Of a stretch of DNA of 37,030 bases, positions 14,918 through 20,489 are shown one piece after another. Within the stretch, counting starts at the first letter, position 1, and each line of letters opens with the position of its first letter. The translations under genes were made by a program, and so were the position numbers. The notes under the pieces were generated by a model, which was not told where the DNA came from, ran no database searches, and was given only the letters and a program-made list of their open reading frames with translations. The DNA is from a virus. Location: IMG/VR virus record IMGVR_UViG_3300042090_002743, positions 1 through 37,030 of that record. One strand, written 5' to 3'.

Positions 14918-15862
14918 TCACGCGCGTCGCCGCTGCCGGCGGACGGGGACCTTCGCGCCGCCGACGACCTGCCAGCTCGGCGGCGCCTCGTCCCAGGCCG
15001 GGCTCCACGGCATCAGCGTCGCGCGGTCGTGCGGCCGGTTCGGCGGGTGCTCCCACTCGCCGTCGCGGAGCGAGCCGGCGACGCCCTTCGCGCCGGACGG
15101 CATCCGGAACGCCTCGCCGGGCCGAGCGACCTGGCCGTGCATCGCGACCGAGTCGTCGCCGACGCGGTCGTCGAGCTTCGCGTGCGAGTAGTCGTCGACG
15201 AGCTCGGTCCACCGCATGTACAGCTCTTCGTCGAGGTCCTTCGCGCTCTGCGTGATGGCGTCGCGCTGGGTGGCGTTGTAGGCCCAGGCCTGCTCGGTCC
15301 GGACGATCCGTTCGGCGCGCCAGAACTCGACGTCGGCGGTCCGCGCGACGCGCGTCGTCGCCTCGTGCGTCGTCTCGCCGGTCGCGAGCGAGACGGCGAG
15401 CTCGCCCTCGATCCGCTTGACGAGCCCGGCGCCGTAGCGGGCCATCGAGGTCCGGTTCTGCTTGAGGAGCGAGGTCTTGCGGCGGTCGAGGACGCCCTGG
15501 AACCGCGCGGCCTCCTCGATCGGGAGCGTAACGGTCGCGCCGGACCCGAACTCGCGCTCGCCGCGCCGGATGTTCCTGATGGCCGCGTCGAGCGCGTCGC
15601 GCTGGGTCTCGACGGTCGCGGCCGCGCTCGCGTCGCCGAGCCGCTGGGCGATGACCATCTGGCCGTGGCGGACCTGGCCGAGGAGGACGCGATGCTGGTG
15701 CGCGGTGAAGGGTGCGGAGCCGCGGCCGACCGCATGGCCGATCTTCCGTTCGAGCTCGGCCTGCGCCGCCTCGTAGAGACGGCGGAGGCGGAGGGCGCCG
15801 CCGCGGTCGATAAGCCGGGCGAGCCGTCGTGCGTGTTCGAGCGCCGCCTCCTGGAACGACAT
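14918..15862 (-). CDS. MuF-like head morphogenesis protein
   Basis: A 314-residue protein. Residues ~180-290 carry the Phage Mu F-like domain: AERIVRTEQAWAYNATQRDA, then LYMRWTELVDDYSHAKLDDR, then VAMHGQVARPGEAFRMP and the Pro-Asn-Arg-Pro-His-x-Arg segment near the end. MuF-type minor head proteins associate with the portal and take part in head assembly. The N-terminal 170 residues are helical and Arg/Ala rich. The gene lies downstream of the portal region and upstream of scaffold and capsid, as usual, though here several kilobases of accessory genes separate it from the portal. Confidence 0.88.
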   Translation of the reverse strand: MSFQEAALEHARRLARLIDRGGALRLRRLYEAAQAELERKIGHAVGRGSAPFTAHQHRVLLGQVRHGQMVIAQRLGDASAAATVETQRDALDAAIRNIRRGEREFGSGATVTLPIEEAARFQGVLDRRKTSLLKQNRTSMARYGAGLVKRIEGELAVSLATGETTHEATTRVARTADVEFWRAERIVRTEQAWAYNATQRDAITQSAKDLDEELYMRWTELVDDYSHAKLDDRVGDDSVAMHGQVARPGEAFRMPSGAKGVAGSLRDGEWEHPPNRPHDRATLMPWSPAWDEAPPSWQVVGGAKVPVRRQRRRA

Positions 15863-15866
15863 CGGG

Positions 15867-16043
15867 TCACCGCCGGCGCATGTGGACGATCTCGGCGACC
15901 GTGAGCCCGACCGTCAGCGCCCACACGAACCGGCCGATCGCCACGAACGTCCCCTCGGACATCCCGTCGAGCTCGTAGGCGAACAACGTCCCGACGAGGA
16001 CGAGGAGGAACGCGACGAGGTGCGGGGTCGGGAGGCCTCTCAC
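15867..16043 (-). CDS. Small two-helix membrane protein
   Basis: A 58-residue protein started by a GTG that overlaps the stop of the Cys-rich gene (GTGA). It has two hydrophobic segments, HLVAFLLVLVGTLFAY (about 7-22) and FVAIGRFVWALTVGLTVAEI (about 32-51), and a short MRRR tail. The two-TM layout and size would fit a small holin, but it lies in the head module far from the lysin-like gene, so this is only a possibility. Confidence 0.65.
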   Translation of the reverse strand: MRGLPTPHLVAFLLVLVGTLFAYELDGMSEGTFVAIGRFVWALTVGLTVAEIVHMRRR

Positions 16044-16507
16044 CGCGCCTCCGCGTATCGCCAGCGCGCGCAGCGGCCGAGCGCCTCGACCGCGGCGGGC
16101 CGGCCGTCGACGTAGACGGCCGCGCAGCAGCCGCTCCACTCGCCCTCGACGCCCGAGTAGTGCCGGCAGTTGCGGCACGCGGCGCCGCCGTCGGGCGCGC
16201 GGACGAGCCCGGCGAGCGTCGGGTCGGCGTACTGCCGACCGCCGAGCGTCGACGAGTAGAGCTGCGGCGGTCCGCTCGCGTGGTGGCCGCAGACCATCTC
16301 GGCGCCGACCTCGGTCGCCTGGCCGAACAGCAGGCACCGCTCGCTCGCCTCGGCGTAGAGCGCGCAGTTGCCGCAGCGCTTGCCCTCGGGGCCGCGGCCG
16401 CGCTCGTAGAGGACGTCGCTCGGCGAGGGCATCTCGACGGGCGAGACGGGCGGGCCGCCGCCGGCCTCGACGAAGACGGCCAGGGCGGATGGACGGATGC
16501 CGGCCAC
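16040..16507 (-). CDS. Protein with two Cys4-type motifs (HiPIP-like)
   Basis: A 155-residue protein with two similar cysteine modules. The first (about residues 45-75) is CGNCALYAEASERC, then VCGHH. The second (about 110-150) is CRNCRHYSGVEGEWSGCC, then GRCARW. The pattern C-x-x-C-x-x-Tyr, then Cys, then Cys resembles high-potential iron-sulfur and related small phage Cys4 proteins. It could bind zinc or an iron-sulfur cluster. Start GTG at 16507, just after the upstream TAG. Coupled by GTGA to the membrane protein. The role is unknown. Confidence 0.7.
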   Translation of the reverse strand: MAGIRPSALAVFVEAGGGPPVSPVEMPSPSDVLYERGRGPEGKRCGNCALYAEASERCLLFGQATEVGAEMVCGHHASGPPQLYSSTLGGRQYADPTLAGLVRAPDGGAACRNCRHYSGVEGEWSGCCAAVYVDGRPAAVEALGRCARWRYAEAR

Positions 16508-16510
16508 GGG

Positions 16511-16969
16511 CTACTCCGACCGCGCGCCCGAGACGCTCTCGGAGATGTGGCGGAGGTCGCCGACCGCGACGACGGGCCGCTCGGCGCCGGGGCCGCGGTC
16601 GATCTCGACGAGCGCGTTGCTCGGGCCGCGGGCCGCGGCGATCTCGAGCTCCTTCTGGTGATGCCGGCAGGCGAGGACCGACGCGACGCGGATCATGTCG
16701 CCGAACTTGGTCTTCTGGACGGGGACCTGCATCGAGCCGTCGGGGTTCGTCATCATGATCATGCCGACGTACTCGGGCGACGCCTTGATCGCGTCCTCGA
16801 GCAGCATGAAGGTCCGGATCTGAACGACGGGCGCGCCGCCGCAATGGCACCGGCCGCGCCACCCGAGCCGGGCGTGGACCTCCATCGCGGTCTCGACGCC
16901 GCCGAAGAGCACCTTGCGGTGGATGATCTCCTGCTTGCGCTTCTGTCGGATCCGGCTCTGGTGTCCCAC
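16511..16969 (-). CDS. Hypothetical protein with CHCGG...CRHH motif
   Basis: A 152-residue protein, GTG start at 16969. The basic N-terminus (GHQSRIRQKRKQEIIHRK) is followed by RGRCHCGGAPVVQIRTF and, ~55 residues later, LACRHHQKELE, which together could form a C-x-C / C-x-H-H zinc site. It opens a unit with TGGTAGCGT ending 6 nt before GTG, so it is probably leaderless. It is followed by the Cys4 protein, the small membrane protein and MuF, which are close or overlapping. No family is recognised. Confidence 0.7.
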   Translation of the reverse strand: MGHQSRIRQKRKQEIIHRKVLFGGVETAMEVHARLGWRGRCHCGGAPVVQIRTFMLLEDAIKASPEYVGMIMMTNPDGSMQVPVQKTKFGDMIRVASVLACRHHQKELEIAAARGPSNALVEIDRGPGAERPVVAVGDLRHISESVSGARSE

Positions 16970-16975
16970 GTCCTC

Positions 16976-16984
16976 ACGCTACCA
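16976..16984 (-). promoter_or_regulatory. Extended -10 TGGTAGCGT, leaderless gene
   Basis: The minus strand reads TGGTAGCGT at 16984-16976, with the GTG start 6 nt downstream at 16969. The nonamer and spacing are identical to those before the glycine-rich gene at 18373. Confidence 0.65.
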
Positions 16985-16992
16985 CGCCGCGG

Positions 16993-17145
16993 TCACCTCT
17001 TCGGCGGCGTCGCGGAAGGCCTCGGCGTCGCGGGCGGCCGCGAACGCTTCGGGCGGGGCTCGGTGTTCGCCCAGCGCCGGAGGGCGCGCGGGCTGACGGC
17101 CGTCGGGACGACCTTGTCGACCGGATAGACCTTCTCGCCAGGCAC
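16993..17145 (-). CDS. Small basic Pro/Arg-rich protein (uncertain)
   Basis: A 50-codon frame starting GTG at 17145, 4 nt after the TAG of the preceding gene. It reads MPGEKVYPVDKVVPTAVSPR, then a Trp-containing stretch (ALRRWANTEP) and a Pro/Arg/Thr tail. The N-terminal half looks protein-like. It fills the only gap in this stretch and ends 9 bp before the promoter at 16976. There is no SD sequence. It may or may not be translated. Confidence 0.4.
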   Translation of the reverse strand: MPGEKVYPVDKVVPTAVSPRALRRWANTEPRPKRSRPPATPRPSATPPKR

Positions 17146-17149
17146 GGGC

Positions 17150-17494
17150 CTAGTTGAAGATGAACCGGACGCCGTTGAGGCCGCTCGCGGCCGTGACGCC
17201 GAGCGTCGTCGCGCCCGCCGGCAGCGAGAACGAGTCGAAGTCGACGAGGCCGAGCTGCTGTCCGGTGTCGCCCGTGATGCCCTTGAGCGTGAGCTGGACC
17301 GTGTTGCCGGCCGGCTTCTCGATGGTGACGCGGTTCGAGCCGGGCGGGATCGCGATCGAGTTGAACCCGGTCGCGAGGTTGACGAGCAGCGTCGTCCCGG
17401 GGCTCGTCTGGTTCGCCGTCGCGTTGGCCTGGAGCGAGAGCGTGACGTCTCCCGTGAACGAGAGCGTCAGCTGCGCGGTCGACGTGGTCGACAT
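17150..17494 (-). CDS. Small beta-rich protein next to the adhesin-like gene
   Basis: A 114-residue protein starting MSTTSTAQLTLSFTGDVTLS. Almost all of it is alternating Thr/Val/Leu strands and Gly/Asn turns (VTIEKPAGNTVQLTLKGITG, TTLGVTAASGLNGVRFIFN), as in small phage fibre or decoration proteins. It follows the glycine-rich gene after 3 bp and probably shares its leaderless transcript. A partner or tip protein of that fibre is possible. No family is recognised. Confidence 0.65.
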   Translation of the reverse strand: MSTTSTAQLTLSFTGDVTLSLQANATANQTSPGTTLLVNLATGFNSIAIPPGSNRVTIEKPAGNTVQLTLKGITGDTGQQLGLVDFDSFSLPAGATTLGVTAASGLNGVRFIFN

Positions 17495-17497
17495 GGG

Positions 17498-18373
17498 CTA
17501 GGTGTACTCGTCGATGATGACGTAGCCGTGCGTGCCCGCGCCGCCGGCCGCCGCCGCGCTCGCGTTGATCGACAGGCCGCCGGACCCGCCGCCGCCGAAG
17601 CCCTGGCCCGGGTTGCCCGCGCCGGCCGCGATCGAGTGACCGCCGCCCGCGCCGAACGGCGACGACCCGCCGAACCCGGATGTCCCGATGGTCCCGCCGA
17701 AGCCCTGGCCCGCACCGCCCGGCTCCTGCGCCGTGCTGATGTCGCCCGCGGACGAGCCGGTCGCGAAGCCGCCGCCCTGCGCCTGGATATTCGACGCCGA
17801 CGAGGCCACGAACCCGCCGCCGGGTCCGCCCTTCGCGGTAATCGTCGTGCCCGCGATCACGACCGACGTATCGCCGCCCGTGCCGCCCGCGCCGCCGGTG
17901 TTCGCGCCCGCGGCGCCCGCCGCGCCGACGGTGACGGCGCCGCCGGTGATGGGGTAGTTGCCCGCGCCCGGGTCGATGTACTGCTCGACGTACGCGCCGG
18001 CCGCGCCGCCGGCGCCGACCGCGACCTGCGAGGCCGAGCTCGCCGCGACACCGCCGCCTCCGCCGCCGCCGCCGACGAGGCGGACGTGGACGCGGTTCGC
18101 CTTCGGGTTCGGGGTGTAGGTGCCGGAGGCCGAGAAGGTCTGCCGGCCGAGGTAGTAGCTCTGCGCGACCGGCTGGACCTGGGCGGACTCGCCGGACGGG
18201 ATGTTCGCGTTCATCGACAGGAAGCCCTGCGGGATCGTCGCCCCGAAGGCCGCCTGGACGTTCGCGAGCGTGTCGTTGATGACGACGCCCTGACCCGGGG
18301 CCAGCGCGCCGCCGCCGTACTGGGCGGGAATGGTGACGATGCCCGGGGACTGATTGCGGACGGCTACCGACAT
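17498..18373 (-). CDS. Glycine-rich adhesin/fibre-like protein
   Basis: A 291-residue protein. Residues 1-85 form a non-repetitive N-terminal part (IVTIPAQYGGGALAPGQG). From ~85 (FSASGTYTPNPKANRVHVRL) a glycine-rich domain follows, with runs of up to 8 Gly and many Gly-Gly-x repeats (GGAGGTGGDTSVVIAG, GFGGSSPFGAGGGHSIAAGA). It closes with a conserved-looking end, GTHGYVIIDEYT. A phrase like xTYTxNP..., then RVxLVGGGGGGG, is typical of glycine-rich domains in phage tail fibres, which can fold as polyglycine-II bundles as in the T-even gp38-type adhesins. It probably contacts host receptors or decorates the virion. Its position between portal and MuF is unusual for a fibre. Confidence 0.75.
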   Translation of the reverse strand: MSVAVRNQSPGIVTIPAQYGGGALAPGQGVVINDTLANVQAAFGATIPQGFLSMNANIPSGESAQVQPVAQSYYLGRQTFSASGTYTPNPKANRVHVRLVGGGGGGGGVAASSASQVAVGAGGAAGAYVEQYIDPGAGNYPITGGAVTVGAAGAAGANTGGAGGTGGDTSVVIAGTTITAKGGPGGGFVASSASNIQAQGGGFATGSSAGDISTAQEPGGAGQGFGGTIGTSGFGGSSPFGAGGGHSIAAGAGNPGQGFGGGGSGGLSINASAAAAGGAGTHGYVIIDEYT

Positions 18374-18379
18374 GCGAAG

Positions 18380-18388
18380 ACGCTACCA
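18380..18388 (-). promoter_or_regulatory. Extended -10 TGGTAGCGT for glycine-rich gene
   Basis: TGGTAGCGT lies at 18388-18380 on the minus strand, 6 nt before the ATG at 18373. It forms one half of a divergent promoter pair with the plus-strand TAGCCT at 18408-18413. Confidence 0.65.
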
Positions 18389-18407
18389 CTTCGCGGCGAC
18401 CGCACGC

Positions 18408-18413
18408 TAGCCT
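18408..18413 (+). promoter_or_regulatory. -10-like TAGCCT for plus-strand gene
   Basis: CGC-TAGCCT on the plus strand ends 8 nt before the GTG at 18422. The 48-bp space between the divergent start codons holds only this element and the minus-strand TGGTAGCGT. Confidence 0.45.
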
Positions 18414-18421
18414 GATGGGAC

Positions 18422-18670
18422 GTGGGCTGGCAGGAGCACTCGCGCGACCGGGACGGCACGGTCTACTGGCGGTGCTCGTGGTGTCGGCGCTGGGCGGTGA
18501 CGCCGACCTGGTCGACGCCGACACGGTGCGTGTGCCAGGGCGGGGTCGACGCCGACGCGCCGCGTCCCTTCCGATGGTTCGGGGCCGGCGCTATCGTAGA
18601 CCGATGGACTCGACGCTCGCAGTACAGCTCGTCGACGACTGCATCCGGTCGACCGCGCAGACGATGCTGA
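18422..18670 (+). CDS. Plus-strand zinc-ribbon-like small protein
   Basis: An 82-codon frame from GTG reads MGWQEHSRDRDGTVYWRCSW. Its first 45 residues hold C-x-x-C (YWRCSWCRRW) and C-x-C (TRCVCQGG), a plausible zinc ribbon. The rest is low in structure and overlaps the next plus-strand gene by 67 bp in another frame. It is one of the only two convincing genes on the plus strand and has its own -10-like element. Function is unknown; it may be a moron-type insertion. Confidence 0.5.
   Translation: MGWQEHSRDRDGTVYWRCSWCRRWAVTPTWSTPTRCVCQGGVDADAPRPFRWFGAGAIVDRWTRRSQYSSSTTASGRPRRRC
18569..18597 (+). promoter_or_regulatory. Promoter TTCCGA-N17-TATCGT, leaderless plus-strand gene
   Basis: TATCGT (18592-18597) ends 6 nt before the ATG at 18604, the same distance as for the minus-strand leaderless genes. 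TTCCGA lies 17 bp upstream as a weak -35. Confidence 0.5.
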
Positions 18671-18813
18671 TGAACACGATCGAACGGGTCGCCTCGCTAT
18701 CGCCCGACAGCGACGCCGCGCGCGGGCTCATCGATGACCTCGCCGGCAGCGTCCGCCGGCTCCTTGCGATGCGCGACCTCCTCGTCGCCGCGCTCGAGGG
18801 TCACTCGCCGTAG
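18604..18813 (+). CDS. Plus-strand small helical protein
   Basis: A 69-residue protein starting MDSTLAVQLVDDCIRSTAQT. It is wholly helical and amphipathic (IERVASLSPDSDAARGLIDD, LRRLLAMRDLLVAALEG-type ending). The ATG is placed by a TATCGT element 6 nt upstream. Its stop (TAG, 18811-18813) lies inside the 3' end of the convergent HAD gene, a 13-bp tail-to-tail overlap. No family is recognised. Confidence 0.55.
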   Translation: MDSTLAVQLVDDCIRSTAQTMLMNTIERVASLSPDSDAARGLIDDLAGSVRRLLAMRDLLVAALEGHSP

Positions 18814-19223
18814 ACGCGGCGGACGTCGTCCCAGGACCAGCCCTCGGGGCCGCCGAGCCGGATGGACATGTTGTCGATGTAGAGGTCCGCGCAGACCTTG
18901 CCCTGTCGGCCGTCGTCGATCGCATGGAAGATGCCCGGCAGCTCGGCGGCGACGAACCGGAGCATCTGCCGCCAGCGCGCGGCGTGGAGCTCGGACGACG
19001 AGTGCGGCGCGACGTGACCGGCGCGGACGAGCGGGTCGAACTCGGGGAGGTACATCCGCGCGCGGTTCATGCGCGCGGACCAGAGCACGAGGAGGTGGCC
19101 CGCGCGGCGGAGGCTCTCGAGTCCCGGACGGACGCTCGGCATCAGCACGAGCGGCGAGTAGACGTCGTCGTAGCGACGGTCCTCGCGGACGATGGTGCCG
19201 TCGAAGTCGATCGCGATGATCAT
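18801..19223 (-). CDS. HAD-superfamily hydrolase (small phosphatase)
   Basis: A 140-residue protein starting MIIAIDFDGTIVREDRRYDD. Asp6 and Asp8 of the D-x-D-G-T motif are the HAD nucleophile and acid/base. VLWSARMNR carries the Ser of motif II, and ADLYIDNMSIRL is the late acidic motif (an Asp-Asn pair instead of the usual Asp-Asp). Length and the short LYIDN ending match small BT0820-type HAD phosphatases, common in phages next to nucleotide or RNA-end enzymes. The substrate is unknown. The ATG overlaps the previous TGA by one base (TGATG). Confidence 0.8.
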   Translation of the reverse strand: MIIAIDFDGTIVREDRRYDDVYSPLVLMPSVRPGLESLRRAGHLLVLWSARMNRARMYLPEFDPLVRAGHVAPHSSSELHAARWRQMLRFVAAELPGIFHAIDDGRQGKVCADLYIDNMSIRLGGPEGWSWDDVRRVYGE

Positions 19224-19570
19224 CAGTCGCCCTTGTCGTCCTCCGCCTTCGCCCGACGCTCGACGGTGTCGAGCGTCCCGCCGAGCGTGACGTTCGGGCC
19301 GTAGCGCTCGCGGACGCGCGCCTCGTACCGCGCGGCCTCACCCTCCATCCCGGCCGCGATCGCCTCCCAGTATTCCTCCTCGGTCACGAGGCCCTTCCGG
19401 ACGAGGAGCACGCCGACGGAGGACGCGTCGACGAGCGCCGAGTTGATGCCGACCCGGAGGTGCTTCCCGTTCGTCTCGCTGGGGCTATGCGGCATCATGA
19501 ACGCGACGCCGGCCTGCATCCGCTCGATGGCGGTCCGGTACCTGAGCTGCAACTCGTCGAGCTTGGACAT
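19223..19570 (-). CDS. Hypothetical helical protein (phage accessory)
   Basis: A 115-residue protein starting MSKLDELQLRYRTAIERMQA. The N-terminal helix is followed by FMMPHSPSETNGKHLRVGIN, where the His/Ser/Asn residues look conserved-like, and a segment about residues 40-95 (GVLLVRKGLVTEEEYWEAIA). It has its own leaderless promoter and is coupled to the HAD gene, so the two may act together. No family is recognised. Confidence 0.65.
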   Translation of the reverse strand: MSKLDELQLRYRTAIERMQAGVAFMMPHSPSETNGKHLRVGINSALVDASSVGVLLVRKGLVTEEEYWEAIAAGMEGEAARYEARVRERYGPNVTLGGTLDTVERRAKAEDDKGD

Positions 19571-19577
19571 GCGGACG

Positions 19578-19583
19578 ATGCTA
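19578..19583 (-). promoter_or_regulatory. -10-like TAGCAT overlapping a stop codon
   Basis: The hexamer TAGCAT (19583-19578) ends 7 nt before the ATG at 19570. Its TAG is the stop codon of the ParB-like gene. Confidence 0.5.
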
Positions 19584-19838
19584 CCGCGGGCGGAGGACGA
19601 TGACCTCGGCGTTCTGGACGCCGGCCGCCGCCCACGCGGCGACGCGGTGGTGGCCGTCGAGGATGGCCTGACGCGGGCGGTCGTCGAGGACGAAGATGGC
19701 GGGGAGCGCGTTGCCCTCTCGAAGGCTGGCGACGAGGGCGGCGACCTTCTTGGTGTCGAGCCCGTGCCGGATGAGACCGGCGAGGTGCGGGACGGGCCAG
19801 GACTCGAGCGCGGTCGCGATGGGGCGAGAGGTGCTCAC
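19581..19838 (-). CDS. ParB/sulfiredoxin-fold domain protein
   Basis: An 85-residue protein, GTG start overlapping the upstream stop (GTGA). The body follows the ParB N-terminal pattern: GLDTKKVAALVASLREGNAL, then an aliphatic strand (PAIFVLDD), then AILDGHHRVAAWAAAG. The D-G-H-H-R box is the nucleotide/catalytic motif of the family. Length covers only the single domain, so it is not a partition protein. Phage proteins of this type are suspected nucleases or NTP-binding enzymes; the activity here is unknown. Confidence 0.7.
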   Translation of the reverse strand: MSTSRPIATALESWPVPHLAGLIRHGLDTKKVAALVASLREGNALPAIFVLDDRPRQAILDGHHRVAAWAAAGVQNAEVIVLRPR

Positions 19839-20110
19839 GGTTCGTCTCCTGGCTCGGGCTCGCGGTAGATCTCGAAGTTGAACGGGTAGACCCGCGCGGC
19901 GAGCTTCAGGAGACACCAGAACACGAAGAACCGCCAGCGCGAGTGGCGCGGCGGCGGCCGGACGCTCGCGGAGAGCGTGAGCGCGTGCGGGCGCGCCGCG
20001 GGGAGGTGGACGCTCGGCTCGTCGCGCCACGAGGGCCCCGCGGGCGTGTAGGCGGGCGCGGAGGCGGCGCGGTCCGGGTCGAGGGCCGCGAGGCCGAGCT
20101 CGTCGCTCAC
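19835..20110 (-). CDS. Hypothetical protein with hydrophobic segment
   Basis: A 91-residue protein starting (GTG) MSDELGLAALDPDRAASAPA. It has a Pro/Ala/Arg-rich middle and one hydrophobic stretch, WRFFVFWCLLKLAARVYPF (about 59-77), which could insert in a membrane, with a short acidic end. Both ends overlap their neighbours (GTGA type), so it belongs to the operon downstream of the portal. No function can be given. Confidence 0.55.
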   Translation of the reverse strand: MSDELGLAALDPDRAASAPAYTPAGPSWRDEPSVHLPAARPHALTLSASVRPPPRHSRWRFFVFWCLLKLAARVYPFNFEIYREPEPGDEP

Positions 20111-20343
20111 GCGGGGCCTCCGCCGTCCAGCGCGCCGGCGGCCTCGTTCGGACTGACCGGGCCGTCGGGGTCCGACGGTTCGCAGCCGAGCGCGATGCCG
20201 GTCATGTCGATGGTGCCCTCGCGCATGTCGATCGCGTGCTCGTAGCCGGCCGCCTCGAGCTTCGCCTTGATCTCGGCGAACGCCTCGGCGGATACCTCGA
20301 GCACGGCGAGCGTGTGCGTGGTCCGGATCTGCGGCCTCGTCAT
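20107..20343 (-). CDS. Hypothetical small phage protein
   Basis: A 78-residue protein starting MTRPQIRTTHTLAVLEVSAE. The pattern of a short strand, then a helix with GYEHAI, then GTIDMTGIALGCEPS looks like a small conserved phage accessory family whose function is unknown to me. It is coupled by overlap to genes on both sides. The Gly/Pro-rich end (ALDGGGPA) is likely disordered. Confidence 0.65.
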   Translation of the reverse strand: MTRPQIRTTHTLAVLEVSAEAFAEIKAKLEAAGYEHAIDMREGTIDMTGIALGCEPSDPDGPVSPNEAAGALDGGGPA

Positions 20344-20489
20344 CGCCTGCCCCGTTGCGGCTTCGGGGGCGGTGGCGGGTCGACGCGCGGCGGCTCGATC
20401 GCCGGCCAGGACCCGACGCCGCCGCCGGTCCCGTTCCAGTCGCCCGGCGTCGGGAGCGCCGGGAGCTGCGGAGGCTTCTTACGTGGCAC
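20340..20489 (-). CDS. Small Pro-rich protein after portal
   Basis: A 49-residue protein starting (GTG) MPRKKPPQLPALPTPGDWNG, with a Gly-rich turn and a poly-Pro stretch, ending KPQRGRR. It overlaps the 3' end of the portal by 11 bp in another frame, has GGAGGA 6-7 nt upstream, and its end overlaps the next ATG, so it is probably translated. Function is unknown. Confidence 0.5.
   Translation of the reverse strand: MPRKKPPQLPALPTPGDWNGTGGGVGSWPAIEPPRVDPPPPPKPQRGRR

Noticed and set aside
14277-15191. Plus-strand frame with a Val/Leu-rich start resembling a membrane segment
   Set aside because: The hydrophobic run is the antisense of the Asp/Glu-rich tail of the acidic protein; no start signal.
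15867-16043. Holin
   Set aside because: Two TM segments and small size fit, but no lysis gene is adjacent and several other small membrane proteins exist; left as a membrane protein.
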